Below, in pieces: positions 43,601 to 55,800 of a stretch of 64,000 bases of DNA. Origin of the DNA: Closterium sp. NIES-65 (lineage: Eukaryota; Streptophyta; Zygnematophyceae; Desmidiales; Closteriaceae); contig CANXME010000784.1 in NCBI GenBank assembly GCA_948144175.1, forward strand, positions 1,084,001 through 1,148,000, written 5' to 3'. The notes below the pieces were generated by a model. It had not been told where the DNA came from and ran no database searches. It worked only from the letters and a program-made list of their open reading frames with translations. Each line of letters opens with the position of its first letter. Position 1 is the first letter of the stretch. Both the position numbers and the translations under genes were made by a program.

Positions 43601-46590
43601 CGGTACCCTACTACCGCCTCTTCCCCTACCGCACTCCGTCCCTCCCCCCACCCCCGCTCTTCTTGGTACCAGGTCCCCCCCCGGTAGTCCCCCTCCCCCC
43701 TTAGGGTCCTGCACCTTCAGGTGTGTCCCAGGTAGATGCGGTCGAGCCTGTCGAGGACACTGGTGACTCTGGTGCTGCTGCGGGAGCTGAGCCTGGGGGT
43801 GCGGAGTCTGGGGGTGCTGAGCCTGGGGGTGCTGAGCTTGGGGGTGCTGAGCCTGGAGGTGCTGAGCCTGGGGGTGCTGTGCCTGGGGGTGCTGAGCCTG
43901 GAGGTGCCGAGCCTGGGGGTGCTGTGCCTGGGGGTGCTGTGCCTAGGGGTGCTGAGCCTGGGGGTGCTGAGCCTGGGGGTGCTTCGTCTCGCCGGGAGCC
44001 ACTCTCCCCACAGGAGCTGCGTGAGTGGTTTGCCATGCGCTGGAGGCGTGCTGCTGGTACTGGTGGTTCTTCGGCTGCAAAGGGTACTGCTGCCGCGCGT
44101 CCCGGCGGTGCTCGTACTGTGGGTGCTGGAGCTGCTGGGTCTGAGAGTTCTCCTGCAGCTGGTGCTGCTGAGGGTGTTGGCGCTGAGCCTGCCGCTAGCG
44201 GTCCGACTGACAGTGCTCCTGGTGCTGCTGCTGGAGGTTCTGGAGCTTTTGGTGGTGCTGCTGGAGGTGCTACTGGAGTGGGTGCTCTTGCCGGGGGTGC
44301 TGGTGCTGTTCCTACTGTCTCTGGCGTCGCCGCGCGGCCCCGACCGTACTTCGTTCCGCTCCTGCAGCAGGTTCTTGGTCTTCCACCTCCTCCTCCTCCC
44401 TTAGAGGGTCCGCAGCCTGTCCGGTCACAGCCACAGCTACAGCCTGCCTCCCCTTTGCCTGCTCCTTCTCCCTACGCTGGTCCGACTGGAGGTCTTACTG
44501 AGCGTCGTGAGCCTGCGTCTCGTCCTGCGTCGCCTGTTCGTACTGAGCGCGCTAGTGGTCGCGGGTCGCGTCAGCGTCCTCCTCCTGTCCCTTGCACGCA
44601 CCGGATGTCACTGCGTCCGTTCACTGCTCCTCTGCGTGCCCCTTTGCCTTCTCCTCCTGCTTCCTCTCTTCCTGCTCTTGCCGACCCGGAGTCGGACTCT
44701 CTTCGTGCTGCCAGTCCTACTGTCACGCGTCTCCTTGCTACTGCTGTCACTGACCCTTCCTTCGAGTCTTCTGCTGCGTCTGCCCTTGTCACTGAGTTTG
44801 TCGACTTTGCTGCGCACTGTCGTCTAGACTACGCTGCCAGTCTTGTCGCTGAGTCTGAGTCTGCCTGTCCTCCGTCCGTCGGGGGTGAGTGTGCCCTCGG
44901 CACGGACGTCCTTGAGGACAGGCAGGAGGAGTTCCAGTGTCTGGCCGCCGCTTCACCCCATCTCGCGTCTGTACTGCTAGCCCCTGAGGGAGACCCGGAT
45001 GCACCAGACATCCCGACTCCGCGCTCTTACGCGGAGGCGATAGAGGGTCCTTACTCCTCTCAGTGGCAGGCAGCTATGGATGCAGAGATGGCTTCCTGGA
45101 AGTCCACAGGCACCTACGTCGACGCTGTCCCCCCTCCTGGGGCGAACATCGTCAGTGGCATGTGGATTTTCAGGGTGAAGCGGCCGCCGGGTTCTCCGCC
45201 TGTCTTCAAGGCGCGGTACGTGGCTCGTGGCTTTAGTCAGCGGCAGGGGGTTGACTACTTTCAGACCTTCTCCCCCACCCCGAAGATGACCACTCTTCGG
45301 GTTCTGCTGCACGTTGCTGCTCACCGTGACTACGAGCTGCACTCTCTCGACTTCAGCACAGCTTTCTTGCAGGGCAGCCTGCACGAGGAGATCTGGCTGC
45401 GCCGCCCACCTGGCTTCACTGGGTCTTTCCCTCCTGGTACCCAGTGGAGTCTCCGGCGTCCAGTCTACGGTCTCCGCCAGGCGCCACGTGAGTGGCACGA
45501 CACACTGAGAACTACGCTCGCGGCACTTGGGTTTGCTCCGTCTACTGCCGACCCGTCGCTGTTTCTGCGCACCGACACCTCTCTGCCGCCGTTCTACATC
45601 CTCGTGTACGTCGACGACTTGGTCTTTGCCACAGCTGACACTGCTGGACTTGCCTACGTGAAGTCCGAGCTGCAGAAGAGACATACGTGCACTGACCTGG
45701 GTGAACTGCGTAGCTACCTTGGCTTGCAGATCACTCGGGACAGAGCGCGCCGCACCATTACCCTGACTCAGTCACACATGGTGCAGCAGGTCCTTCAGCG
45801 CTTCGGCTTCACGTACTCCTCGCCTCAGGCCACTCCTCTGCCTACTCGCCACTCGCTCTCAGCTCTGCCTTCGGATGAGTCCGTAGAGTCGAGTGGCCCG
45901 TTTGCAGAGCTTGTTGGCTGCCTCATGTACCTGATGACCTGCACACGTCCTGACCTTGCATACCCTCCTAGCATTCTCGCACGCTATGTTGCTCCTGGGA
46001 GACACCGACCAGAGCACATGGCTGCAGCGAAGAGGGTGTTGCGCTACTTGTGCAGTACGTCGGGCATGGGGCTAGTGCTTGGAGGGCGCAGTCCAGTGGT
46101 CCTCACTGGGCACGCAGACGCTTCTTGGGCTGACGACCAGGCTACGCAGCGGTCGTCACAGGGTTACACCTTTAGCCTTGGTTCCGGCTCTGTTTCGTGG
46201 CGGGCTACCCGCTCGTCTTCTGTTCTCGGCTCCAGTTGTGAGGCTGAGATCTACGCTGGGGCTATGGCTGCACAGGAGTTACGCTGGCTCACCTACCTAC
46301 TGACCGACCTTGGAGAGCAGCCTCGTTCTCCTCCAGTCCTGTACGTAGACAACAAGGCCATGCTGGCCTTGTGTCGAGAGCATCGACTGGAGCACAGAAC
46401 GAAGCACATTGCCCTCCGCTACTTTCTTGCTCGTGAGCTGCAGCAGCGTGGACAGTTGCGACTTGCGTACGTGGCCTCTGAGGCCAACACTGCTGATGTT
46501 TTCACTAAGGCACTTGCGCCTTGTGATCATCAGCGTTGTTGCACGCAGTTGGGTCTTGTGTCTGTCTTGCCTCACTTGCTCACTTCTTGA
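40698..46590 (+). pseudogene. Copia-F Gag-Pol region
   Basis: Gag starts MATPNVLAFDAEGRAIDF with a UBN2-type domain (40720-41330), poly-Gly (41490-41740), a poly-Gln patch, PQQLREWYLQRQRGG and the Cx13Cx3Hx4C motif (41866-41940). Then come protease TLDSGASRSFF (42250), pre-integrase HHRLGHPSLLRLRG (42730), integrase HMDVWGPARVRG to FRVWGSRAFVRD (42920-43470), a GGAEP linker with SPQELREWFAMRWRR (43790-44060), RT (45060-45990, YVDDLVF) and RNase H (46090-46540, ADASWADD). About one break; treated as a fossil. Confidence 0.88.
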
Positions 46591-46803
46591 CCTTGCTTGT
46601 ACCTTCACCTATATATACTCTTGCTCTTACTTGCTTGACTCTTGTATATCTTTATATATGATCTTGCATGTGAACTGGCCTTCTGGCCTTTTGAACTTGT
46701 GCTCGGAATGTGTGGTGACTTTGTGATCCACCCTGAGCTTTGCTTTGCTTTGCTTGACTGGTCTTGTGACCCCTTGTTCTCCCCCACTTTGCCTATGGGG
46801 GTG

Positions 46804-46937
46804 TGTCAGAACATTATAGCTTACTTATTTATGTAGGCTATAGTGGGGTATCCCATAGGGGGTACAACCCAGTTAGGGTTTCCTATTTGTACTCACTTCG
46901 TTCATAGTTCACTCATTCTCTCGTTTACTTCTTCTCA
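46804..46937 (+). repeat. Copia-F 3' LTR
   Basis: 134 bp, TGTCAGAACATT...TTCTTCTCA, directly after the polypurine tract. Confidence 0.93.
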
Positions 46938-47050
46938 CTTACCAGAAATCGGCGTCGAATAGGTCGCCCCCGGCGGTTTTTCGAGGCGATTTTTTCCGCG
47001 ACCCCTGCTTAGCCGAGAGTTGTCGAGTGAGAACGGCTCTGATTACCAAG

Positions 47051-47452
47051 TGTCACAGGATCGAATTCTCAATCGAAACTTGTGACTAAAACTGAATACA
47101 AGGCCTATTTATACTCGGAAAGTACAAGGATAAACGAGATAAAACGAACCTTCGGGAACACACCCTTCCCGATACTACAATCACAAGTGCGCATAAGCAC
47201 GCAAGTCTATTGGCACTTGGGATTACGCCCAGATTACACCGTATACACCACTGTCGGCGCTGTCGGTGCCGTATAATAGGTATGTCGGTGGGAAAAGTAG
47301 GAAATAAGAGAAATAAATAGAAGGCTCTAGGAAATAGAATAGTAGGCCGATTGAGATGAGATAAAGACCAAAATAAAGAGGAGAAAAGGGAGAATGGGAT
47401 AACGGAAAAATATAATAGTGAGAAAATATTATAACGGGGACGTCCTCTCACA
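47051..47452 (-). repeat. Gypsy-E right LTR (5' LTR)
   Basis: 402 bp, over 99% identical to the left LTR. The complement of the primer site lies just inside. Confidence 0.92.
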
Positions 47453-47457
47453 CCACT

Positions 47458-50400
47458 GCTCTAGGTGCTTGTGCGTCTGCCCCCCCTGGTACTGAGTCAA
47501 CTGCAGCACTACACACCTTCACACTGGACTCAGGTGCTTCCCGCTTGCTCGGCCAGTTGCTGTCTCCCTCGCTAACCCCTCTGGGGGTCCGGTCATTGCG
47601 ACCTCCTCCACTTTCCTTCCCTGTCCTGCGGTCCCGTCGGGCACACTGTCAGGTCTCCACCTCCCCTCGTTCTCTACGAACCTGGTGGCACGATGTGCGC
47701 TCCAGGACGGGGGTGTTCACCAGTTCACCCCTGCCTACGAGCGCGTGACACTCTGCACGTGTGCTCGTACGGGCCGCCACTTGGCTACCTTCACTCGGCA
47801 GCCGGGGTTGGACCTGTACACACAGACCACTGAGTCCCCTCAGGTCGCTGCGTCTGCGTCTGCGTCCGCGTCAGGTCAGCTGTCTGCCCCTTGCTCGTGT
47901 CGCTCTCTGGCGCACAAGACTGTCCTCTGGCACCACCGACTTGGCCACCCGTCTGTGCAGCGCCTTCGTGCCATGCACTCCTGGTACCTTGTCTCTGGCC
48001 TTCCTAGAGTCCTTCCTCCCCTCCCTCCCTCACCTGCTCCTACCTGTCTTCCCTGTGTCGAGGGGCAGCAGCGCGCCGCTCCTCACTCCTCCTCGTTTCC
48101 CCCGACGACTGCTCCCTTGCAGACGCTCCACATGGACGTGTGGGGCCCAGCCCGCGTCCGTGGTCAGGGTCAGGAGAGGAACTTCCTGATAGTTGTTGAC
48201 GACTACTCGCGCTACACCACGGTCCTCCCCTTGCGCACCGAGGGTGAGGTCCCTGATGTCTTGATCCCTTGGATCCGCAGAGCCCGTCTCCAGCTCAGCG
48301 AGCGTTTCCACTCGGACTTTCCTGTCCTGCGCTTGCACTCTGACAGAGGTGGTGAGTTCTCCTCCGACCTCTTGGCAGCCTACTGTGCTGAGCACGGCAT
48401 TGAGCAGACGTTCATGCTTCCGGCCTCACCACAGCAGAATGGGGTTGCGGAGCGCCGCATTGGCCTGGTCATGGAGGTCACCCGTACCTCCTTGATCCAT
48501 GCGGCTGCCCCCCACTTTCTGTGGCCGTTTGCGGTCCGGTACGCTGCGCATCAGCTCAACCTCTGGCCCCGTGTCTCCTTGCCAGAGACCTCGCCCACAC
48601 TGCTGTGGACGGGGGAGGTTGGCGATGCGTCGCGTTTCCGAGTCTGGGGATCTCGAGCTTTTGTCCGCGATACGTCTGCGGACAAGCTCTCCTCCCGTGC
48701 TGTTCCCTGCATCTTCCTCGGCTTTGTCCCGGACGCGCCTGGTTGGCAGTTTTACCACGCCACCTCGCGCCGAGTCTTGCCCTCTCAGGACGTCACTTTT
48801 GACGAGTCCGTCCCCTACTACCGCCTCTTCCCCTACCGCACTGCCCCGCTCCCCCCCCCGCCTCTCTTCCTCGCGCCAGGTGCTGCTGTCGTGGACCCCC
48901 TCCCCCCTCAGGGTGCCGCTCCCACAGGTGTGTCTCAGGTAGACCCGGTTGAGCCTGTTGAGGTAGCTGTCGACTCTCGTCCTGCTGCGGGTGCGGAGCC
49001 TGGGGGTACTGAGCCTGGGGGTGCTGAGCCTGGGGGTGCGGAGCCTGGGGGTGCTGAGCCTGGGGGTGCGGAGTCTGGGGGTGCTGAGCCTGGGGGTGCG
49101 GAGCTTGGGGGTACTGAGCCTAGGGGTGCTGAGCCTGTAGGTGCTGAGCCCGGGGGTGCTGAGCTGCAGAGTCCGGAGTCTGGGGGTTCTGAGTCTGGTG
49201 GTGCTGAGCCTCGTAGTCCTACACCTGGAGGAGCCCATTCCTCGGAGCAGCTGCGTGAGTGGTACTTACAGTACTGCAGCCTCAGGAGAGGTACCTCTAG
49301 AGCCAAGAGTACTACTGGGACTGGTGCTAGTGCTTCTCCTCCTAGTCAGGAGCTCCCCTCCCGTGAGCGGATCGGTGAGTGGTACGAGCGGCGCTGCACT
49401 CTTCGGAGTGGTGCGCCTCGTGTCGCGGACCCCACTGCTGCTGGTGCTGCTGCTGGTGCTGCGGACCCGGGCGTTGGAGCTGCTACTGGTGCTGAGGACC
49501 CGGGCGTTGGAGCTGCGGCAGGTGCTGAGGACCCGGGCGTTGGAGCTGCGGCTGGTGCTGAGGACCCGGACGCTGGTGCTGCTGCTGGTGCTGAGGACCT
49601 GGGCGTTGGAGCTGCGGCTGGTGCTGAGGACCCGGACGCTGGTGCTGCTGCTGATGCTGAGGACCCGGGCGTTGGAGCTGCGGCTGGTGCTGAGGACCCG
49701 GACGTTGGTGCTGCTGCTGGTGCTGCGGACCCGGGCGTTGGGGCTGCGGCTGGTGCTGAGGACCCGGGAGTTGGAACTGCTGCTGTTGTAGAGGACCCTG
49801 GTTCTGGAGTCACCGCACAGTCGCGGCCGTACTTCGTTCCACTCCTTCAGCAGGTTCTTGGTCAGCTCCCTCCTCCTTGTCCTCCTCCCTCCTTAGGGTG
49901 TCCTCTGTCTGTCCAGCTGCAGTCGCAGCTACCGTCTGCCTCCTCTCTCCCTGGTCCTACTCCTTACACTGGTCCGACTGGAGGTCTTACTAAGCGTCGT
50001 GAGCCTGAGTCCCGTCCTGCGTCGCCTGCGTCTCGTCGTGCGTCGCCTGTCCGTGCAGCTCTCACTGGTAATCGTGTCCCGCGTCAGCTTCTTCCTGCTG
50101 TCTCAGGCACTCACCGGATGGCGCTTTGTCCCTCCACTGCTCCACAGCGCGTCCCACTGCCTTCTCCTCCTGCGTCCTCTCTTCCTGCTCTTGCTGACCC
50201 GGGGTCAGACTCCCCTCGTGCTGCCAGTCCTATTATCACGCGTCTCCTGGCTACTGTTGTCACTGACCCTTTTTTTGAGTCCGCTGCTGCGTCTGCCTTA
50301 GTTGCCGAGCTTGTCGACTTTGCTGCCACCTGTCGTCTAGACTACGCCGCTAGCCTAGTTGCTGAGTCTGAGTCTGTCTGTCCTCCGTCCGTCGGGGGTG

Positions 50401-50714
50401 AGTGTGCTCTTGGCACTGACGTCCTTGAGGACAGGCAAGCGGAGTTTGAGTGCTTTGCTACCGCTTTGCCCCATCTCGTGTCCATGCTTGTTGCCCCTGA
50501 GGGAGACCCAGATGCACCAGACATCCCGACCCCAAGCTCTTACGCAGAGGCGATGGCCGGTCCCTACTCCTCTCAGTGGCAGTCAGCCATGGACACACAG
50601 ATGGCTTCCTGGAAATCCACAGGCACCTACGTTGACGAGGTTCCCCCGCCTCGGGCAAACATCGTCAGTGGCATGTGGATTTTCAGGGTGAAGCGGCCAC
50701 CGGGCTCTCCGCTG
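47458..50714 (+). pseudogene. Copia-D protease, integrase, linker and start of RT
   Basis: This part resumes right after Gypsy-E. Protease words (FTLDSGASR) lie near 47513, pre-integrase at 47930-48060, integrase core and C-terminal FRVWGSRAFVRD to about 48850. The linker has about a dozen GGAEP units, then SSEQLREWYLQY and an Asp-Pro/Gly-Val-Gly-Ala repeat (about 49450-49800). The RT entrance GMWIFRVKRPPGSP is near 50700. Fossil. Confidence 0.8.
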
Positions 50715-50999
50715 ACGGCGCTGGAGTTGCATCTGGCCACGCCAGGAGCAGCAGTAGCAATAGAAAGAGCAGTACTAGCAAGAGCAGCAGTAACAGCAGT
50801 AACAGCAGAGCTCACCAGTGGCAAGAAGGGCAAGAGTACGACAGCGGCAATGGTGAGGCCGCCACTACCACAGGGCGAGGGCTCCGCGGTTGTTGCAGAA
50901 CTGCTGCTCAAGAGGCCAGGGGCGGCTGCTCCAGGGGCCAGGGGCAGCTGCAGCAGCGGCGGCTGCTCTAGGGGCCAGGGCGCCGCGATGCGCAGGGGC

Positions 51000-51740
51000 G
51001 GCGGCGGCTGACACGGCAGCGGCGGCGGCGGCTGCTGGTGTCGGCGGCGGCGGCGGCGGCGGCGGCTGCTGCTTTCGGCGGCGGCGGCTGCTGCTGCCAG
51101 TGGTGGCGGCGGCTGCTGCGGCCGAGGCAGGGGCGGCGGCGGTGGACACGACAGCGGCGGCGGCGGTTGCTACCGTCGGCGGCGGCTGCGGCAGCTGCTG
51201 TCAGCGGCGGTGGCGGCTGCTGCGGCCGGGGGAGGGGCGGCGGCGGCTGAGAAGGGGCCGCGGGGCCACTAGGGGCCGTGAGAGGGGCCGCGAGGGGCCG
51301 CGAGGGGCCGCGAAAGGGCCGTGAAGGGGCCACGAGAGGGGCCGCGAGGGGCCGCGAGGGGCCGCGAAGGGCCGCGAGGGAGCCGTGAGTGGGGCCGCGA
51401 GGGGCCGCGAGGGGCCGCGAGGGGCCGCGAAGGGGCCGCAAGAGGCCATGAGAGGGGTCGCGAGGGGCCGCGAGGGGCCGCGAGGGGCCGCGAGGGGCCG
51501 CGAGGGGCCGCAAGGGAGCCGCGACAGGGCCGCGAGGGGCCGTGGGAGGGGCCGCGAGGGGCCGCGAGGGAGCCGCGAAGGGGCCGCGAGGGGCCGTGAG
51601 AGGGGCCGCGAGGGAGCGGCTAAGGGGCCGCAAGGGGCCGTAAGAGGGCGCGACGGGCCGCTAAGGGGAGGGGACGCGAAGGGAGGGCAGGCACACGGGG
51701 CGCGAGTCGGGCAGGGGCGAAGCGCGCTCCGGGCAGGAAA
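51000..51740 (-). repeat. GC-rich tandem-repeat leader of Copia-C
   Basis: (GGCGGCGGC)n-type sequence, then long runs of GGGGCCGCGA decamers, with no reading-frame support. Confidence 0.7.
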
Positions 51741-51757
51741 GAAAAAAAAAATCGATT

Positions 51758-51806
51758 TTCAGTGGGCCCTAGGAAACGTTCCCACTAGGGAACCTGCTCT
51801 AAACCA
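51758..51806 (-). promoter_or_regulatory. Copia-C primer-binding site and adjoining hairpin
   Basis: On the minus strand: TGGTTTAGAGCA, then arms GGTTCCC and GGGAAC around TAGT, then AGGGCCCAC. Confidence 0.65.
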
Positions 51807-51934
51807 TGTGAAAGAATGAGGAATGAAATGAGTAAGGGAAAAGTTGGGTACAAGTACAAACCCTAGAAATGTGTTGTACCCCATATGTGCTACCCCATTA
51901 TAGCCTACATAGGCGAAGTCATATAAGTCTGACA
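51807..51934 (-). repeat. Copia-C right LTR (5' LTR)
   Basis: 128 bp, about 96% identical to 28056-28183. The complement of TGGTTTAGAGCAGG (primer site) lies just inside. Confidence 0.9.
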
Positions 51935-51939
51935 GCAGG

Positions 51940-52539
51940 TAGTCCAACTGCTTCCTCAGTTCGTCCAGTTCGGGTTGGGTTAGTTGGAACTGTCACTGTA
52001 CTGTTGGCTGTGCCCCCGGTTCTAGTTCTATCTTGTGGTCGTGCGGTCGCTGAGGTGGCAGTCCCGTCGGTAGGTCGTCTGGGAAGATGTCACTGTACTG
52101 CTTCAACAGTGCTGCCAGATCACCCGATACGTCGCGTAGCAGATTCTGTAAATCCCCTCTTTTGTCTGCTGCCTCGGCTTCCCGAATGTCAACCGCATAC
52201 ACGGCAGCTCCTGCCGCTACGGCACGTTTCATCGTGATCGCGTTGACACACACCGATGAAGACTCAGGCGAGCCCCAGCGAGGTAAGGCGATGTTGTTAC
52301 GGTTCACTCGCACAGCGCAGTCACCCGTCGTCCAGTCGATTCGCGGGTTGTGTCGTCGCACCCAATCACGCCCGAGTAAAATATCGGTTTCGTCGAGGGT
52401 CGTTGCGAGCATTTCTTGACTAAACGTGAAGTTACCCCCGCATCGAATCCGAACTCGGTCCACGCGTTCCCGTATCGCCAGTGGCGTGCCGTCGACCAGT
52501 CTTGCGTCGATCTTAGGTAAACATCTTTCTAGTGGAAGT
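51940..52539 (-). pseudogene. Gypsy-A protease and entrance to RT
   Basis: Minus-strand coding shows IDARLVDGTPL, DILLGRDWVRRHNPRIDW, DIFPDDLPTGLPPQRPHDHK and ELEPGAQPTVQ. These are the Ty3/gypsy protease-to-RT connection. It lies between Copia-C and Copia-G, and is part of the fossil Gypsy-A. Confidence 0.85.
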
Positions 52540-52675
52540 TGTGGAGAATAGAGCGAGAATGAATGAACTATGAGTGAAGTGAGTACAAATGGCAAAACCC
52601 TAATTGGGTTGTACCCCCTATGGTATACCCCACTGTAGCCTACACAACAGCATAAGCTACATATATGTTCTGACA
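52540..52675 (-). repeat. Copia-G left LTR (3' LTR)
   Basis: 136 bp, TGTGGAGAATAGAGCG...TATGTTCTGACA. Confidence 0.93.
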
Positions 52676-52883
52676 CACCCCCATAGGCAAAGTGGGGGAG
52701 AACAAGGGGTCACAAGACCAGTCAAGCAAAGCAAAGCAAAGCTCAGGGTGGATCACAAAGTCACCACACAGTCCGAGCACAAGAGCAAGGCCACAAGGCC
52801 AGTTCACATGCAGGAGTACACACATATATATATAAAGCTAGACAAGCAAGAGCAGGTATATATATGTGACAGTACAAGTAAAG

Positions 52884-55800
52884 TCAAGAGGAGAGCAAGT
52901 GAGGCAAGACAGGCACAAGACCCAGCTGGGTGCAGAAGCGCTGATGGTCACAAGGCGCGAGTGCCTTGGTGAACACATCAGCAGTGTTGGCCTCAGAGGC
53001 CACGTACGCAAGCCGCAACTGTCCACGCTGCTGTAGCTCACGAGCAAGGAAGTAGCGAAGAGCAATGTGCTTCGTTCTGTGCTCCAGACGCTGCTCTCCA
53101 CACAAGGCCAGCATAGCCTTGTTGTCTACGTACAGCACTGGAGGAGAACGAGGCGGCTCTCCAAGGTCAGTCAGCAGGTAGGTGAGCCAGCGAAGCTCCT
53201 GTGCAGCCATGGCCCCTGCGTAGATCTCAGCCTCACAACTCGAGCTGAGAACCGAAGACGAGCGAGTAGCCCGCCACGAGACAGAGCCGGAGCCAAGGCT
53301 GAAGGTGTAACCCTGTGACGACCGCTGCGTAGCCTGGTCGTCAGCCCAAGAAGCGTCCGCGTGACCTGTAAGTACCACTGGACTCCGCCCTCCAAGCACT
53401 AGCCCCATGCCCGACGTACTGCACAGGTAGCGCAATACCCTCTTCGCTGCAGCCATGTGCTCTGGTCGGTGTCTCCCAGGAGCAACATAGCGTGCAAGAA
53501 TGCTAAGAGGGTATGCAAGGTCAGGTCGTGTGCAGGTCATCAAGTACATGAGGCAGCCAACAAGCTCTGGGTACGGGCCACTCGACTCTACGGACTCATC
53601 CGAAGGCAGAGCTGAGAGCGAATGGCGAGTAGACAGAGGAGTGGCCTGAGGCGAGGAGTACGTGAAGCCGAAGCGCTGAAGGACCTGCTGCACCATGTGT
53701 GACTGAGTCAAGGTAATGGTGCGGCGTGCTCTGTCCCGAGTGATCTGCAAGCCAAGGTAGCTGCGCAGTTCACCCAAGTCTGTGCACGTGTGTCTCTTCA
53801 GCAGCTCGGACTTCACGTAGGCGAGTCCAGCAATGTCCGCTGTGGTAAAGACCAAGTCGTTGACGTACACGAGGATGTAGAACGGCGGCAGTGAAGTGTC
53901 GGTGCGTAGAAACAGCGACGGGTCAGCAGTAGAAGGGGCAAACCCAAGGGCCGCAAGTGTAGTCCTCAGTGTGTCGTGCCACTCACGTGGTGCCTGGCGG
54001 AGACCGTAGACTGGCCGTCGGAGGCTCCACTGGGTGCCAGGAGGGAAAGTCCCAGTGAAGCCAGGTGGACGGCGCAGCCAGATCTCCTCGTGCAGGCTCC
54101 CCTGCAAGAACGCAGTACTGAAGTCGAGAGAGTGAAGCTCGTAGTCGCGCTGAGCGGCTATGTGCAGCAGCACCCGAAGAGTGGTCATCTTCGGGGTGGG
54201 AGAGAAGGTCTGAAAGTAGTCAACTCCCTGCCGCTGACTGAAGCCACGAGCGACGTACCGCGCCTTGAAGACAGGTGGAGAGCCCGGCGGCCGCTTCACC
54301 CTGAAGATCCACATGCCACTGACGATGTTCGCCCCAGGAGGGGGAACCGCGTCAACGTAGGTGCCTGTGGACTTCCAGGAAGCCATCTCTGCATCCATAG
54401 CTGCCTGCCACTGAGAGGAGTAGGGACCCTCTACGGCCTCCGCGTAAGAGCGCAGAGTCGGGATGTCTAGTGCATCCGGGTCTCCCTCAGGAGCAAGCAG
54501 TACAGACGCGAGATGAGGTGAAGCAGCAGCCAGACACTGGAACTCCTCCTGCCTGTCCTCTAGGACGTCCGTGCCAAGAGCACACTCACCCCCGACGGAC
54601 GGAGGACAGACAGACGCAGACTCAGCAACAAGACTAGCAGCGTAGTCTAGACGACAGCGAGCAGCAAAGTCGACGAGCTCAGCGACAAGAGCAGACGCAG
54701 CAGCGGACTCAAAAGAGGGGTCAGTGACGACAGTAGCAAGCAGACGCGTGACAGTAGGACTGGCAGCACGAAGGGAGTCCGACTCTGGGTCGGTAAGAAC
54801 AGGAAGGGAGGACTCAGGAGGAGAAGGCAAAAGGGCACGCAGAGGAGCAGTGGACGGACGCAGAGACATCCGGTGCGTGCCAGGGACAGGAGGAGGACGC
54901 GGACGCGAACCACGACCACTAGCGCGGGCAGCACGAACAGGCGACGCGGGACGAGACGCAGGCTCACGACGCTCCGCAAGACCTCTAGTAGGACCAGTGT
55001 AAGGAGAGGGAGCAGGCAGTGGGGAGGTAGGCTCCAACAGGGACTGCGACTGGACAGGCTGTGGACACTCTACCGGAGGAGAAAGACCAAGAACCTGCTG
55101 CAGAAGCGGAACGAAGTACGGCCGAGGCCGCGCGGCAGCTCCAGACTCAGCAGGGACAGCACCAGCACCCTCAGCGGCAGCACCAGTGCCACCAACACCT
55201 CCAGCGGCAGGACCTCCAGCAGCACCAGCAGCAGAACCACCGTCAGGACAGACAGCAGCAGACTCAGCACCAACGCCCTCAGCAGCCCCAGCTCCAGTAG
55301 GACCCGCAGGCGTAGCACCTCCGGGACCGGCGGCACCAGTACCCTCGACGGTCGAAGAAGCTCCAGCTCCAGCAGTACGCCTCCAGCGGCGAGCAAACCA
55401 CTCGCGCAGCTCCTGTGGAGAGAGGGGCTCCCGCCGAGACGCAGCACCAGGAGAAACCCCAGGCTCAGCGGCTCCAGACGTAGCACCCCCAGGCTTAGCA
55501 GCCCCAGACTCAGCACCCCCAGGCTCAGCAGCTCCAGACTCAGCACCCCCAGGCTCAGCAGCTCCAGCTCCAGTAGGACCCGCAGGCCCAGCAGCTCCGG
55601 GACCGGCAGCACCAGCACCCTCAGCAGTCGAAGGAGCTCCAGCTCCAGCAGCACGCCTCCAGCGGCGAGCAAACCACTCGCGCAGCTCCTGTGGAGAGAG
55701 CGGCTCCCGCCGAGACGGAGCAACCGGAGAGCCCCCAGGTCCAGCAGTCGCAGGCTCCGCACCTCCAGGCTCAGCACCCCCAGGCTCAGCAGCTCCTGAC

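Larger units (their letters stand above)
39528..46937 (+). mobile_element. Copia-F: Ty1/copia element inside Gypsy-E, TSD CTTAC
   Basis: LTRs of 134 bp lie at 39528-39661 and 46804-46937 (2 differences), flanked by CTTAC at 39523-39527 and 46938-46942. Primer site TGGAATCAGAGCAGG and hairpin follow the left LTR. A GC-rich leader of GCCGCCGACGCCGCCCGTGA-like units (39720-40600) precedes Gag. The coding region spans 40698-46590. The 3' non-coding part ends in a polypurine tract (GCCTATGGGGGTG) beside the right LTR. At 7.4 kb it is the most complete copia here in terms of parts. It is nearly whole, with about one break. Innermost layer of the nest. Confidence 0.93.
34003..47452 (-). mobile_element. 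Gypsy-E: Ty3/gypsy chromovirus, TSD CCACT, holding Copia-F
   Basis: LTRs of 402 bp lie at 34003-34404 and 47051-47452 (about 3 differences), flanked by CCACT at 33998-34002 and 47453-47457. On the minus strand the primer site (TGGTAATCAGAGCC) is at about 47037-47050. Gag (39415-37850) has knuckle CEFCGRNGHRIVDCF. Protease ([12 protein letters not shown]) is near 37690, RT 37130-36420, RNase H 36350-35900, integrase 35600-34900 and chromodomain (LLIRWKGYDPFEDTWVPEHD) 34590-34430. A polypurine tract sits beside the left LTR. Without Copia-F it is about 6.0 kb. Nearly whole, with a few breaks. Young by LTR identity (~99%). Confidence 0.92.
31774..50714 (+). mobile_element. Copia-D: Ty1/copia fossil inside Copia-C, holding Gypsy-E
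   Basis: A 132-bp 5' LTR (31774-31905, TGTCACCC...TTTCAACA) is followed directly by primer site TGGTATAGAGCAGG and a hairpin, then a GC-rich repetitive leader (to 32589). Gag (32590-34002) follows. Gypsy-E interrupts at 34003-47452. Then come protease, pre-integrase (HHRLGHPSVQRLR), integrase (HMDVWGPARVRGQGQERN, DDYSRYTTVLPLR), the GGAEP linker (48960-49200) and the beginning of RT up to about 50712. No right-hand LTR is seen; the sequence passes straight into the Copia-C leader. It is broken. The right edge is approximate. Confidence 0.8.
28056..51934 (-). mobile_element. Copia-C: Ty1/copia fossil, TSD GCAGG, holding Copia-D, Gypsy-E and Copia-F
   Basis: LTRs of 128 bp lie at 28056-28183 and 51807-51934 (about 5 differences), flanked by GCAGG at 28051-28055 and 51935-51939. 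Its own sequence is split into 28056-31773 (3' LTR, RNase H, RT, GGAEP linker, protease-side piece) and about 50715-51934 (GC-rich leader, primer hairpin, 5' LTR). A ~385-bp segment covering the 3' end of the coding region and RNase H is tandemly repeated (28278-28662 and 28663 onward). It is broken, with several breaks. It was inserted in Gypsy-A and then received Copia-D. Confidence 0.85.
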
